64,000 nucleotides of DNA from positions 92,781 to 156,780 of the forward strand of contig NZ_JACIGK010000008.1 of the NCBI RefSeq assembly GCF_014197915.1. The letters run 5' to 3'. Below are positions 25,551 through 38,989 of this stretch, in pieces. A program made the position numbers and the translations under genes. Every line of letters starts with the position of its first letter. The stretch's first letter is position 1. Below the pieces are notes generated by a model. It saw only the letters and a program-made list of their open reading frames with translations, was not told the origin of the DNA and made no database searches. Source of the DNA: Roseospira visakhapatnamensis (GTDB taxonomy: Bacteria; Pseudomonadota; Alphaproteobacteria; Rhodospirillales; Rhodospirillaceae).

Positions 25551-26429
25551 CTACTGTCCGACACCGAGGGAATAGACGTAGACCGCCAACTGCTTGATCT
25601 CCTCGTCCGACAGCCGGCCTTCCCAGGGCGGCATGACGCCATGCTGCGGCTTGTAGACCTGCGCGGCGATATCCTCCCTGTCGCCGCCGTACAGGAAGAT
25701 GCGGTTGTTCAGCGGCGGGCCACCCAGCATGAGGTTGCCGTTGCCCTCCGGGCTCTTGGCGTCGGGACTGTGGCAGACGGCGCAATGCTGCACGAACAGA
25801 TCCTGGCCCGGTCCCTCGCTGGCCCGGCCATGGGACAGGTCGTAGACATAGCCGGCCACGGTGTCGATTTCCTCGGGCGTCAGGATCTCCCACTCGCCGA
25901 AGGCCGTCATCTCGCTGAAGCGGGTGTCGTCGTTGGTCTGGTCGCGGACGCCGTGGCGGATGGTGGTGACGATGGCGTCCAGGGTTCCCCCCCAGATCCA
26001 TTCGTCGTCGGCCAGGGTGGGGTAGCCGTAGGCGCCGGCGCCACCGGTCTGATGACAGGGGGCGCAGTTTTCCTTGAACAGCACCTCGCCGCCGCGCATG
26101 GCGTAGGAGCGCAGCGTGTCGTCCTCCAGCACGGCGCCGACATCCTTGGCGGCGATCTGGGTCAGCCACGTGGAGCGGGCCGCGCGGGCTTCGTCCAACT
26201 GGTCGTCGAGGTCGCTGCGCGCGTTCCAGCCGGTGACGCCGTTGAAGAAGCCCGCCATGGCCGGCCAGGACGGATAAGCCAGGCTGTAGACGACGGACCA
26301 GGCGATGCAGATGTAGAACACCCAAACCCACCACCTGGGCAGCGGCGTGTTCAGCTCCTTGATGCCGTCCCACTCGTGCCCGGTGGTTTTCCGCCCGGTG
26401 ATCTCGTCCCACTCAGGTTTGCTGGCCAT
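25551..26429 (-). CDS. ccoP: Cytochrome cbb3 oxidase subunit III (di-heme)
   Basis: A 292-residue membrane-anchored c-type cytochrome that passes electrons to CcoN. A membrane anchor, WWVWVFYICIAWSVVYSLAYP, lies near residues 33-53. Two c-type heme sites follow, CAPCH (about residue 123) and CAVCH (about residue 213), with later Met-containing ligand regions. The start is ATG 26429; a few in-frame residues upstream are excluded because they overlap ccoQ. It follows ccoQ by 4 nt and ends the ccoNOQP operon. Confidence 0.96.
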   Translation of the reverse strand: MASKPEWDEITGRKTTGHEWDGIKELNTPLPRWWVWVFYICIAWSVVYSLAYPSWPAMAGFFNGVTGWNARSDLDDQLDEARAARSTWLTQIAAKDVGAVLEDDTLRSYAMRGGEVLFKENCAPCHQTGGAGAYGYPTLADDEWIWGGTLDAIVTTIRHGVRDQTNDDTRFSEMTAFGEWEILTPEEIDTVAGYVYDLSHGRASEGPGQDLFVQHCAVCHSPDAKSPEGNGNLMLGGPPLNNRIFLYGGDREDIAAQVYKPQHGVMPPWEGRLSDEEIKQLAVYVYSLGVGQ

Positions 26430-26433
26430 CGTC

Positions 26434-26601
26434 TCACTCCTCCACGGCATCGTCGTCCCGCAGGGGGATCATCGCGTCATCCTCGAACCGCCGCTTGTTG
26501 CTGGGCCGATAGGCCCACCAGACGGTGCCCAGGAAGAGCAGCATCAGCCACAGGCCCCAGAACTGGCGGAGAAAGTCAGACACCCCTTGAAGACCGTCCA
26601 T
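26434..26601 (-). CDS. ccoQ: Cytochrome cbb3 oxidase small subunit
   Basis: A 55-residue protein too short for routine ORF lists. It begins MDGLQGVSDFLRQFWG, has one hydrophobic span (LWLMLLFLGTVWWAY, residues 17-31) and a charged tail with FEDDAMIPLRDDD. This size and layout are typical of CcoQ/FixQ, which stabilises the complex. It sits between ccoO (24-bp gap, GGAGTGG upstream of the start) and ccoP (4-nt gap). Confidence 0.93.
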   Translation of the reverse strand: MDGLQGVSDFLRQFWGLWLMLLFLGTVWWAYRPSNKRRFEDDAMIPLRDDDAVEE

Positions 26602-26625
26602 CGGTCCACTCCTTCGTTCCGGCGA

Positions 26626-27420
26626 TCAGCGAATCCACTCGGTGCGGCTTTCGTCATCCACCTGGGTGAAGTCCACCATGGTCCCCAGCACCTGGAGATA
26701 GGCGACCAGGGCGTCCATTTCGGTGATCATCTCCGGATTGCCGTCCAGGTCGCCCAGCGCCATGTTGGTGACCTCGTCCTCGGCCCGGTCGGGACCGAAG
26801 GCGACGTCCGAATAGCGGGCCACCAGGGCGTCGGTATCGGCGTCCGGGGTGGCCTGGGCTTCCAGGTCGGCGACGGCGTTTTCGATGGCGCCCTCGACGG
26901 GCGTATAGGTCTCGCCGCGTCCCACGACATCCAGGGTGGCCATGTGCGCGGCAATGCCGTCATAGGACAACGGCCGCTGGGCCAGGTGGGGATAGCCGGG
27001 CATGATCGATTCCGGCACCACCGAACGCGGATCGATCAGGTGGCGGGTGTGCCAGTCGTTGGAGTACTTGCCCCCCACCCGCGCCAGATCCGGTCCGGTG
27101 CGCTTGGACCCCCACTGGAACGGATGATCGAACTTGCTCTCGGCGGCCAGGGAATAGTGGCCGTAGCGTTCGATCTCGTCCCGGAACGGCCGGATCATCT
27201 GGCTGTGACAGTTGTAGCAGCCCTCGCGGACGTAGATGTCGCGCCCGGCCAGTTCCAGCGGCGTATAGGGGCGCACCCCGCGCACGGTTTCGATGGTCGA
27301 CTTGATGGAGAACAGGGGCACGATCTCCACCAGGCCGCCCACGGCCACCGTCACGAAAATGCCGACCACCAGGAGGAAGACGTTGGTTTCGATCTTCTCG
27401 TGATGCTTGATGAGGCTCAC
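26626..27420 (-). CDS. ccoO: Cytochrome cbb3 oxidase subunit II (mono-heme)
   Basis: A 264-residue membrane-anchored c-type cytochrome. One N-terminal transmembrane helix (about residues 13-33) is followed by the heme site CYNCH near residue 69, within REGCYNCHSQMIRPFRDE. The GPDLARVGGKYS and PGYPHLAQR segments also fit CcoO. It lies 14 bp after ccoN and passes electrons from CcoP to CcoN. Confidence 0.96.
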   Translation of the reverse strand: MSLIKHHEKIETNVFLLVVGIFVTVAVGGLVEIVPLFSIKSTIETVRGVRPYTPLELAGRDIYVREGCYNCHSQMIRPFRDEIERYGHYSLAAESKFDHPFQWGSKRTGPDLARVGGKYSNDWHTRHLIDPRSVVPESIMPGYPHLAQRPLSYDGIAAHMATLDVVGRGETYTPVEGAIENAVADLEAQATPDADTDALVARYSDVAFGPDRAEDEVTNMALGDLDGNPEMITEMDALVAYLQVLGTMVDFTQVDDESRTEWIR

Positions 27421-27434
27421 GGTTTCATCCCCCC

Positions 27435-28937
27435 TTACTGCTGGCTGCCGACGGTGGCGCCGCCGGACACACCCTGGGGCACGCCCCGCGGGGCACCCTC
27501 GGCCACGTCGCCCTTGATGGTGCGATAGATGTTGTAGGCCATGATCAAGGCGCCGGCGATGAACAGCAGGCCGCCGGTGGCGCGGATGATGTAGTAGGGG
27601 TGCATGGCCTCCACCGACTCGATGAACGAGTACTGCAGGAAGCCCAGCTCATCGTAGGCGCGCCACATCAGGCCCTGCATGATGCCCGACACCCACATGG
27701 AGGTGATGTAGAGCACGATGCCCAGGGTGGCGATCCAGAAGTGCAGCGAGACCAGCCGCGTCGAATACAGCGACCGCCGCTTCCACAGCGCCGGCACCAT
27801 GTAGTAGAGCGCGCCGAAGGAGATGAAGGCCACCCAGCCAAGCGCGCCCGAGTGCACGTGGCCGACGGTCCAGTCGGTGTAGTGGGACAGCGAGTTGACC
27901 GCCTTCACCGACATCATCGGACCCTCGAAGGTGGACATGCCGTAGAAGCCGACGGACACCACCAGGAAGCGCAGCACCGGGTCGGTGCGCAGCTTGTCCC
28001 AGGCTCCGGACAACGTCATCAGGCCGTTGATCATGCCGCCCCACGAGGGCATCCACAGCATCACCGAGAACACCATGCCCAGCGTCTGCGCCCAGTCGGG
28101 CAGGGCGGTGTAGTGCAGGTGATGGGGGCCGGCCCAGATGTAGAGGAAAATCAGCGCCCAGAAGTGCACGATCGACAGGCGGTAGCTGTAGACCGGCCGG
28201 TTGGCCTGCTTGGGCACGAAGTAGTACATGATGGCCAGGAAGCCGGCGGTCAGGAAGAAGCCCACCGCGTTGTGCCCATACCACCACTGGGTCATCGCGT
28301 CCTGCACGCCGGAGAACAGGCTGTAGGACTTGGTCCAGCTGTCGCCGCCCAGCACCGCCACCGGCACCGCCATGTTGTTGCCCAGGTGTAGCAGGGCGAT
28401 GGTGACGATGAAGGCCAGGAAGAACCAGTTGGCCACGTAGATGTGGGGTTCGCGGCGCTTCAGCAGGGTTCCCACGAAGGCTGCCAGATACAGCACCCAC
28501 ACCAGGGTCAGCCACAGGTCGGCGTACCATTCGGGCTCGGCGTACTCGCGGCTCTGCGTGACGCCGGTGACGTAGCCCACGGCCGCCAGGACGATGAACA
28601 GCTGAAATCCCCAGAACAGGAAATAGCCGAGGGCATCGCCGCCGTACATCCGCGCCCGGGACGTCCGCTGCACCACGTAAAGCGACGTGGCGAACAACAC
28701 GTTGCCGCCGAAGGCGAAGATCACCGCCGAGGTGTGCAGCGGCCGCAGGCGGCCGAAGGTGGTCCAGGGCAGGTCAAGATTGAGGGCCGGGAAGGCCAGC
28801 TGCCAGGCGATGAAGTCGCCCACGAAAAAGCCCACGATGCCCCAGAACACCGATGCCAGCACGAACAGCCGGATCGGACCCTCCGCGTAGGGCACCGAGC
28901 CCCGGCCGTTGTCTCGGGCCATGGTTGCCTGCGTCAC
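27435..28937 (-). CDS. ccoN: Cytochrome cbb3 oxidase subunit I
   Basis: A 500-residue catalytic subunit of the high-affinity heme-copper oxidase, with about twelve membrane helices. It reduces O2 at a heme b3/copper centre at low oxygen. [16 protein letters not shown] carries a low-spin heme ligand region, [18 protein letters not shown] the copper region, and [17 protein letters not shown] a late helix. GTG 28937 is chosen because GGGGAGG lies 6 nt upstream; the ATG five codons later is too far from it. It starts the ccoNOQP operon; the assembly genes ccoGHIS are not nearby. An FNR/FixK-type box lies upstream at 29319-29332. Confidence 0.97.
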   Translation of the reverse strand: MTQATMARDNGRGSVPYAEGPIRLFVLASVFWGIVGFFVGDFIAWQLAFPALNLDLPWTTFGRLRPLHTSAVIFAFGGNVLFATSLYVVQRTSRARMYGGDALGYFLFWGFQLFIVLAAVGYVTGVTQSREYAEPEWYADLWLTLVWVLYLAAFVGTLLKRREPHIYVANWFFLAFIVTIALLHLGNNMAVPVAVLGGDSWTKSYSLFSGVQDAMTQWWYGHNAVGFFLTAGFLAIMYYFVPKQANRPVYSYRLSIVHFWALIFLYIWAGPHHLHYTALPDWAQTLGMVFSVMLWMPSWGGMINGLMTLSGAWDKLRTDPVLRFLVVSVGFYGMSTFEGPMMSVKAVNSLSHYTDWTVGHVHSGALGWVAFISFGALYYMVPALWKRRSLYSTRLVSLHFWIATLGIVLYITSMWVSGIMQGLMWRAYDELGFLQYSFIESVEAMHPYYIIRATGGLLFIAGALIMAYNIYRTIKGDVAEGAPRGVPQGVSGGATVGSQQ

Positions 28938-29676
28938 TGCCGCCTCCCCTGAATACCCGGGACAAAACCCGGAAGACGATGCCTCGGAAATACAATACCC
29001 GTTTTACGTCCAGAAGGGACTCTGTTTCCGGCCATTGGCCCCGCGTGTGGACACGTCCTTCGGCGCGTCGTCACGCAGCCCGACCTTTGAGACGCTGTCT
29101 CGGCGGTGGCTGACGCCCTGATCCCTGGCACGCCGGGATCGGGGCGCGGTGGCGAAGCGGGATGGCCGTCGTTGGCCCGTTGTCACCTCCACGGCGGGCC
29201 GGTTGGCGGCCGGATCGGGAGAACGATCGACCATCCTCCCGACACCGAGTCCGGTCCGGAGGCCACCCGACCCGACCCCGGATCGCCCGACTATGCGCCG
29301 ACGCTCGCGGACCGACCATTGATCTGAGTCAAAAGGGGGCGTGAATCCGGACCGAACGGGCGTTTTTCGGGGGCCGCCCGCAAGCCTTTCAGACCGGGCG
29401 TGGGTCGAGGGTTCGAGCCTTGAAGAGACCACGATTGCCGGTGTGGCCAGTCGTGCCAATGATTGTTACTGTTGCCGCGACTGCTCATGGTGACGTGGTG
29501 GGGATCGGCGCCGTGGATCCTGAGGCAAAGGCGCCCGGCGACCCTGGTCTCGATAGCGGTGCCGCCATCCCCATCGTCCAGAATGCCCGGCGCGTCCGGA
29601 CACCCCTGCCGGGTCATGCCGCCGGTCGCTCCTCCACCATGGTTCTCCTTTCTCTCGTCTCGGGATTCCGTGTCGC
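28938..29676. other. Long intergenic region between ccoN and sppA
   Basis: 739 bp with no convincing gene on either strand; the open frames are short and arginine/proline-rich. Apart from the FNR/FixK-type box, I see only minor hairpins. It holds the leaders of both divergent genes. Confidence 0.45.
29319..29332 (-). promoter_or_regulatory. FNR/FixK-type box with a possible -10 for ccoN
   Basis: On the minus strand the site reads TTGACTCAGATCAA, one mismatch from TTGAT-N4-ATCAA. A -10-like CATAGT (29290-29295) lies 33 bp downstream of its centre, the spacing of a class II FNR promoter. The leader to ccoN would be about 345 nt. An anaerobic or microaerobic switch fits cbb3 oxidase. Confidence 0.55.
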
Positions 29677-31533
29677 ATGTTTCGATTCCTCGGCAAGCTG
29701 ATCATTGGCCTTCTGGCCCTGGTGGGCGGCCTCGTCGTGGTGACCGCAATCGTGGTTGCCCTGGTGTTGCCCAACCTGATGCCCCAGCGCGACCCCCTGC
29801 CCGGGGCCATGGTGCTGACCGTCGACCTGGACCAGGACCTGTCCGAGGGTGAGGACGATCCCTGGCTCGGGCTGGGGGATGGAGCGCTGCCGCTGCGGAC
29901 GGTGCTGGACGGGCTGGAGCGGGCGGCGCGCGACGATCGCGTGCTCGGCCTGGTGGCGCGGGTGCGGACGCCGACGATGGGGCTGGCCCAGGCCCAGGAA
30001 CTGCGGGACGCCGTCCACGCCTTCCGGACCCAGGGCAAGCCGACCTTCGTTCATGCCGATACCCTGACGGCGGGCGGCGGCAACGGCACCCTGGCCTACT
30101 ATCTGGCCTCGGCCTTCGAGGATGTGTGGCTTCAGCCGTCCGGAGAGGTGGGCCTCACCGGCCTGGCCCTGGAGGTTCCCTTCATCGCCAAGGCCCTGCG
30201 GGACTGGGGCCTGCGATTCGAGGGCGAGGCCCGTCACGAGTTCAAGGGGGTCCTCGCCGGCCTGCAGGACGACAGCATGCGCCCGGCGCAGGCCCAGAAC
30301 ATGGGGCGCCTGGTGGCGTCGTGGTTCGATCAGGTGGTCGCCGACGTGTCGGCGGCGCGGGACATCCCGGTGGGTGACCTGACGGCCGTCATCGACCGGG
30401 CGCCGTTGCTGGCGCCGGTGGCCCAGGAGGTCGGCCTGATCGACCGCCAGGGCTATCACGACGAGTTCAAGGACGCCGTCCAGGAGGCGCTCGGCGAGCA
30501 TGACGAGGTATCGGTGACCGCCTACATGGCCCGGGAGGACAGCGCGGAGCCCGAGGACGCGCGCCGGCTGGCGCTGATCCACGGGGTCGGCGCGGTGACC
30601 TTCGGCGACGACGACGATCGTCCGTCGTTCTCGCGGGGCCTGAGCGCCGAGGGCCTGGAGTCCGCCATTCACGAGGCGGTGGAGGACGAGCGGGTCGCCG
30701 CCATCGTGCTGCGCCTGGACAGCCCGGGGGGCGACTACGTCGCCTCCGACCGCGCCCGCCGCGCCGTGGCCATGGCGCGGGAACGCGGCACGCCGGTCAT
30801 CGTCTCCATGGGCAACGTGGTGGCGTCCGGCGGCTACTTCATCGCCCTGGAGGCCGACCAGATCGTCGCCTCGCCTGCCACCGTCACCGGCTCCATCGGC
30901 GTCGCCGCCGGAAAGCTGGTGTTGGAAGGGTTCTGGGCGGAGCAGGGGGTGTCCTGGGCGGCCCTGGACGAGGGCGCCAACGCCGCCATGTGGAGTTCCA
31001 ACCGTGGCTTCTCGGCGGCCGCGCGCCGGGCGCTCGACCGGCGCCTGGACCAGATTTACGCCGACTTCACCACGCGTGTTGGGCAAGCCCGGGAGTTGAC
31101 CCTGGCGGGCGTGGACGAGGTCGCGCGGGGGCGGGTGTTTTCGGGGGCCGATGCCCTTGAGGTCGGCCTCGTGGATCGTCTGGGGGGCCTGCGCGAGGCC
31201 CTGCGGGTGGCCCGCGAGGCGGCGGCGCTGCCGGCCGACGAGGCGGTGGTGGTGGCGCCCTATCCGGAGCCGCGGCCGCCGATCGAACGGGTGCTGGACC
31301 TGCTGGAGGATCGCGGTGGTCTGCCCGGGTTGGCGGCCCTGGCCGGCGCTCAGGCCGAGCACCTGCGCCTGCTGGCCACCCTGGGGCCGGTGCTGGAACC
31401 CGCCGCTGCGCTGGCGGGGCGGTTGCGGGCGTCCGGCCTGATGGCGCCGCCATCCGGCGCGGCGGATCCGGTGCGTCTACACTACGGCGGACCGCATGGT
31501 CTGGCCGGGGGCGAGGGGATGTCGCGTCCCTGA
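29677..31533 (+). CDS. sppA: Signal peptide peptidase SppA, 67-kDa type
   Basis: A 618-residue inner-membrane serine protease that degrades cleaved signal peptides. One N-terminal membrane helix (residues 5-28) anchors two tandem ClpP-like domains. The general-base Lys is expected in HEFKGVLAGL (about residue 191), and the nucleophile Ser in GNVVASGGYFIAL of the second domain, as in the E. coli long form. Length matches the double-domain type rather than the short SppA2. The ribosome site is weak. The gene is divergent from ccoN and convergent with the histidine kinase. Confidence 0.93.
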   Translation: MFRFLGKLIIGLLALVGGLVVVTAIVVALVLPNLMPQRDPLPGAMVLTVDLDQDLSEGEDDPWLGLGDGALPLRTVLDGLERAARDDRVLGLVARVRTPTMGLAQAQELRDAVHAFRTQGKPTFVHADTLTAGGGNGTLAYYLASAFEDVWLQPSGEVGLTGLALEVPFIAKALRDWGLRFEGEARHEFKGVLAGLQDDSMRPAQAQNMGRLVASWFDQVVADVSAARDIPVGDLTAVIDRAPLLAPVAQEVGLIDRQGYHDEFKDAVQEALGEHDEVSVTAYMAREDSAEPEDARRLALIHGVGAVTFGDDDDRPSFSRGLSAEGLESAIHEAVEDERVAAIVLRLDSPGGDYVASDRARRAVAMARERGTPVIVSMGNVVASGGYFIALEADQIVASPATVTGSIGVAAGKLVLEGFWAEQGVSWAALDEGANAAMWSSNRGFSAAARRALDRRLDQIYADFTTRVGQARELTLAGVDEVARGRVFSGADALEVGLVDRLGGLREALRVAREAAALPADEAVVVAPYPEPRPPIERVLDLLEDRGGLPGLAALAGAQAEHLRLLATLGPVLEPAAALAGRLRASGLMAPPSGAADPVRLHYGGPHGLAGGEGMSRP

Positions 31534-31600
31534 CGCCGGCGCCCGATGTCACGCGACCCGCGTGCGCGACATGCGGGGGTGACGGCCCCGGGTGGGCGCG

Positions 31601-35515
<3,915 letters not shown>

Positions 35516-35904
35516 GACCTGATCGGGGTTGGGGGGAGGACCGGGAAACGACGGGGTGTACGGGATCGACGGCCCCCCTCCGCTCCCTCGCCCGACGGAC
35601 TCGCCGGCCTGGGGAGGTGGAAGACCGGACCCGGGTGCATGTCGGTCACGCAAAAAAAGTGCCATAAGCGACGAAGGTTTTTTTCCGAGCAAGAACGTGC
35701 GAGAGCGCGGATTGGTGGTCATGGCGCGGCCTCGGTCCCCGGTGTGCATCTCAGAACGCGTGTCATATTGATGTGCCCGGCTCGGCGATGAAGCCCGTCC
35801 CGGGGTCCGGTGTGCCCCCGATGGCCGTATCGCATCCGGTCTAGGCCGGTGCAGAGGGCAATGGTAGTCTGCCGTCCACCGTATCAACAGCGCGGAGAGC
35901 GGTC
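35516..35904. other. Intergenic region between histidine kinase and SPFH gene
   Basis: 389 bp without a gene; the kinase frame stays open into it, but as proline/glycine-rich noise. It must contain the divergent promoters. I could not settle on a -35/-10 pair. Confidence 0.4.
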
Positions 35905-36969
35905 ATGATGGAGACCACGGTTCTGGTGATCACGTTGGTCGTCCTGGCCATCCTGTTCATTGCTCTGAGTGTGAAGATCATTCCGCAAGGATGGGAGTAT
36001 ACCGTCGAGCGCTTCGGCCAGTATACCAAGACGCTGGATCCCGGCCTCCACCTGATCGTGCCGTTCGTCGAGCAGGTCGGCGCCCGGATGAACATGATGG
36101 AACAGGTGCTGGACGTTCCCGAGCAGGAGGTCATCACCCGCGACAACGCCATGGTCACCGTGGATGGCGTGGTCTTCTATCAAGTCCTTGATGCGCCCAA
36201 GGCGGCCTACGAGGTCCGCCAGCTTGAAGTCGCGATCCTCAATCTCACCATGACCAACGTGCGAACCGTCATGGGGAGCATGGACCTGGACGAACTCTTG
36301 TCCCAGCGCGACAAGATCAATGCCCAATTGTTGACCGTGGTGGATCTTGCCACCAATCCTTGGGGCGTCAAGGTCACGCGCATCGAGATCAAGGACATCT
36401 CGCCGCCGCGCGACCTGGTGGACTCCATGGCCCGCCAGATGAAGGCCGAGCGGGACAAGCGCGCCTCCATCCTGGTCGCCGAGGGCGAGAAGCAGGCCAC
36501 CATCCTGCAGGCCGAGGGCCTGAAGCAGGGCGCCATCCTGGAGGCCGAGGGGCGGCGCGAGGCGGCTTGGCGCGATGCCGAGGCGCGGGAACGACTGGCC
36601 GAGGCCGAGGCCCGCGCCACCGCTATGGTCAGCGAGGCCATCGGCAAGGGCAGCATGGGCGCGGTCAACTACTTCGTGGCCCTGAAGTACGTGGAGGCCC
36701 TGCAGGCCCTGGCCGCCGCCCCCAACCAGAAGGTCCTGATGCTGCCGATGGAAGCGACCGGCATCCTGGGGTCGGTGGCCGGAATCGCCGAAATCGCCAA
36801 GGAAGCCCTGGGGCCGGATCCGTCGGGCGGCGGCGGCGGTGGCGGCGGGGGAGGAGAGGACCCGGCCCGGCGGCCGACCGATCGTGGACCGGACACCGCG
36901 TCTCCGGTGGCGTCCTTCACCACCAGCATGATCCCGCGCGCGGGCGACTCCGCGGCGTCGTTGATGTGA
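35905..36969 (+). CDS. SPFH/stomatin-like membrane protein (QmcA type)
   Basis: A 354-residue protein with one N-terminal membrane helix (residues 5-26) and an SPFH/band-7 domain (about 27-190: QGWEYTVERFGQYTKTLDPG, VITRDNAMVTVDGVVFYQV). A long charged coiled coil follows (about 190-255, KAERDKRASILVAEGEKQA), then a run of ten glycines near residue 310 and a divergent tail. Such proteins form membrane microdomain scaffolds and regulate membrane proteases. GGAGAG precedes the start. It pairs with the NfeD gene 64 bp downstream, the standard arrangement. Confidence 0.93.
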   Translation: MMETTVLVITLVVLAILFIALSVKIIPQGWEYTVERFGQYTKTLDPGLHLIVPFVEQVGARMNMMEQVLDVPEQEVITRDNAMVTVDGVVFYQVLDAPKAAYEVRQLEVAILNLTMTNVRTVMGSMDLDELLSQRDKINAQLLTVVDLATNPWGVKVTRIEIKDISPPRDLVDSMARQMKAERDKRASILVAEGEKQATILQAEGLKQGAILEAEGRREAAWRDAEARERLAEAEARATAMVSEAIGKGSMGAVNYFVALKYVEALQALAAAPNQKVLMLPMEATGILGSVAGIAEIAKEALGPDPSGGGGGGGGGGEDPARRPTDRGPDTASPVASFTTSMIPRAGDSAASLM

Positions 36970-37033
36970 CGGGACCGACGACTCCGGCGGCCGGTCCGCC
37001 AGACCCTCGGCAACGATCGCAAGAGGCGGTGAC

Positions 37034-37564
37034 ATGACGGAGTCTTGGTGGCCTGAGGCCCTTGTGTTCTGGCACTGGTGGATTCTGGCGGTGGTCTGCC
37101 TGGGGCTGGAACTGGTCGCGCCGGGGGTGTTCTTCCTCTGGGTCGGCATGGCGGCCGGCGCGGTCGGGCTGGCGGTGATGATGGTGCCGTCCCTGGGCTG
37201 GGAGTGGCAGGCGCTGGCGTTCGCCGCCCTGTCGCTGCTGTCCACGGTGCTGGCCCGCCGTCTGTGGCGGCCGGGCGCGGTGACCAGCGACCAGCCGCTT
37301 CTCAATCGTCGCGCCTTCCGGCACGTCGGCAGCATGGTGACCCTGACGAGCGACCTGGAGGATGGGCGTGGACGGGTGAAGGTGGGGGACGGCGAGTGGG
37401 CGGCGGTGGCCGACACACAGAGCTTGCGGTTGCCGCGCGGCAGTCACGTCCGGGTCACCGGCGTGCGCGACGGTCTCCTGGTCATCGCGCCGCCGGAAGC
37501 CGCGGGGCCGGCATCGGATGCCACGCCGCCCCATGCGGATCAGACCGCTCAACACGAGAAATGA
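37034..37564 (+). CDS. NfeD-family membrane protein
   Basis: A 176-residue protein with three hydrophobic segments in the first 75 residues (HWWILAVVCLGLELVAPGVFFLW begins the first pair). A C-terminal OB-fold follows, with GSMVTLTSDLEDGRGRVKVGDGEWAA, the typical short NfeD. It partners the SPFH protein encoded just upstream. The last 20 residues are proline/alanine-rich and variable. Confidence 0.9.
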   Translation: MTESWWPEALVFWHWWILAVVCLGLELVAPGVFFLWVGMAAGAVGLAVMMVPSLGWEWQALAFAALSLLSTVLARRLWRPGAVTSDQPLLNRRAFRHVGSMVTLTSDLEDGRGRVKVGDGEWAAVADTQSLRLPRGSHVRVTGVRDGLLVIAPPEAAGPASDATPPHADQTAQHEK

Positions 37565-37987
37565 CGGACGCCTGCGGTCTTTCGAAGTGACCGTTGAAGC
37601 CCGTGGACCGTGTCCTGACCCCGAGGCTCGTGACATGAATCCATAAGCCCGGGACGAACGACGGAAGCCGTCGGGACACTCGGAAATACAGCGTTCCCAT
37701 GGTTCATGGACTTGAAGGTCCTTCAGGCGCTTGCGGATGTACCGATGAGGATCTTCGAATCCATCACACTCGTCTTCCCCGCCCGTCGAAAGGCGCATAG
37801 TGCCTGCGTCGCATGCGCGTCATGAGGGATGTTCCGCCCGTTTACAGGGTGTGGTCCGAGGCGCATACTTGCCGTGCCTGACGACAGAGCGCGCGGTCCG
37901 GGGGTGGGCGCGACACGGGGCGGGTGTTTCGGTTGCGCGCCCTCGGCTGGACGGGACGGTTCCAAGACCCGGCTAGAGGAGAGGGCG
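37565..37987. other. Intergenic region, no gene seen
   Basis: About 420 bp between the NfeD gene and the response regulator. No frame has coding character. It presumably carries the promoter of the response regulator, but I found no convincing boxes. Confidence 0.4.
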
Positions 37988-38524
37988 TTGACCTCGAACG
38001 AGATCATCAGCGACGCCATGCGTCAGCGATTTCAGTCCCTTCGGGTTCTGGTGATCGACGACAACAAGTTCTCGCGATCCCTGGTGACGACACAGCTCGC
38101 CAGTTACGGGATTCGAGGGGTGGCCGAGTGCGGTGACGGTGTCGAGGGCCTGAAGCTGCTTCAGCAGGTCCCGTACGATATCGTGCTGCTCGACTACGAA
38201 ATGATGCCGCTGAACGGTGCCGAGTTCGCCCGGCTGGTGCGGCGCGACCCCTCGATTTCCAGTCCCGAGGTGCCGATCATCATGATCTCCGGCTACTCGG
38301 ACGTGGCGCACGTTCGGGAAGCCCGCGACGCCGGCATCAACGAGTTCCTGACCAAGCCGGTGGCGGCCAAGACGCTGTACAAGCGGATCGAGTACACGCT
38401 TCTGCATCCGCGCCCGTTCGTTCGGACGGAGAAGTACATCGGCCCCATGCCCCGCGAGGGGCGCGAACCATCCTCTGCCACGCCGGGTGGCGGCGCCAAG
38501 GCGTCCGGCTCCGGCGGGCGCTGA
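37988..38524 (+). CDS. Single-domain response regulator (CheY-like)
   Basis: A 178-residue protein with one receiver domain: acidic pair in VIDDNKFSR, phospho-acceptor Asp in VLLDYEM, Ser/Thr switch in IIMISGYS and Lys in FLTKPV. About 40 residues follow, with HPRPFVRTEKYIGP, a tail I know from alphaproteobacterial receivers of this type, and a glycine-rich end. There is no output domain. The start is TTG 37988 with GAGGAGAG upstream; the longer open frame before it is noise. It may receive phosphate from a hybrid kinase such as the one at 31601-35515. Confidence 0.85.
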   Translation: MTSNEIISDAMRQRFQSLRVLVIDDNKFSRSLVTTQLASYGIRGVAECGDGVEGLKLLQQVPYDIVLLDYEMMPLNGAEFARLVRRDPSISSPEVPIIMISGYSDVAHVREARDAGINEFLTKPVAAKTLYKRIEYTLLHPRPFVRTEKYIGPMPREGREPSSATPGGGAKASGSGGR

Positions 38525-38664
38525 CAGACCGTTCGAGATACCCGGGCCAATGCTCGGGCCAGAGAATACCCATCGCCCCACGCACGCGGTTCCCCCGGCG
38601 ATGGGTCCGCCGGGGGAACCGCGCGAGGACGCGACGGAAGGAAACCGGACGGCCTCGCGGACGG

Positions 38665-38859
38665 TCAGTCCGTCTTGCAGGTCTTGATGCCCAGCGGGAT
38701 GTAGAGCGGGCACCAGCCCATCAGGCCGGTGGCCAGGGGAATGATGCCGATGAAGCCCCAGGGGTTCAGGGTCTCGGGCATCACGAAGGCGCCGATGATC
38801 AGCAGCGCGCCCAGGCCGATCCGCAGGTTGCGGTCCATGCCGCCAACGTTCTTGGTCAT
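38665..38859 (-). CDS. DUF2892 (YgaP-like) small membrane protein
   Basis: A 64-residue protein with KNVGGMDRNLRIGLGALLIIGAF and GFIGIIPLATGLMGWCPLYIPLG, the DUF2892 family pattern of two hydrophobic segments with a conserved WCPLY. In YgaP this module anchors a rhodanese; here it stands alone. ATG 38859 follows GGAG. It is downstream of and co-directional with the Crp-family gene, with a TGTGAC/GTCACA dyad in the gap, so it may be that regulator's target. Confidence 0.85.
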   Translation of the reverse strand: MTKNVGGMDRNLRIGLGALLIIGAFVMPETLNPWGFIGIIPLATGLMGWCPLYIPLGIKTCKTD

Positions 38860-38945
38860 GGTGGAACTCCGTCTCAAGCAAATGGGGATGGGGGAGCACG
38901 GCTGTCGGAGGCCGTGTCCATGACCCATGGAGTACACCGATGTCT

Positions 38946-38970
38946 TGTGACGATCAGTAACTAAGTCACA
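38946..38970. promoter_or_regulatory. TGTGAC-N13-GTCACA dyad between crp-type gene and DUF2892 gene
   Basis: Perfect 6-bp arms TGTGAC (38946-38951) and GTCACA (38965-38970) lie about 90 bp before the DUF2892 start. The half-site resembles Crp-type TGTGA, but the 13-nt gap is wider than the classic 6-8, so it could be a variant site or chance. A small hairpin ACCCTC-GAT-GAGGGT lies beside it at the end of the Crp-family gene. Confidence 0.35.
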
Positions 38971-38989
38971 GTTCCACCCTCGATGAGGG

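Noticed and set aside
29406..29422. T-arm-like GGTTCGAGCC suggesting a tRNA between ccoN and sppA
   Set aside because: A 5-bp stem with one wobble can form, but there is no matching acceptor, D-arm or anticodon arm in either direction.
35570..35630. Proline/glycine-rich segment upstream of the kinase resembling a known intergenic repeat family
   Set aside because: Only one copy is visible and its pairing is imperfect, so a repeat cannot be claimed.
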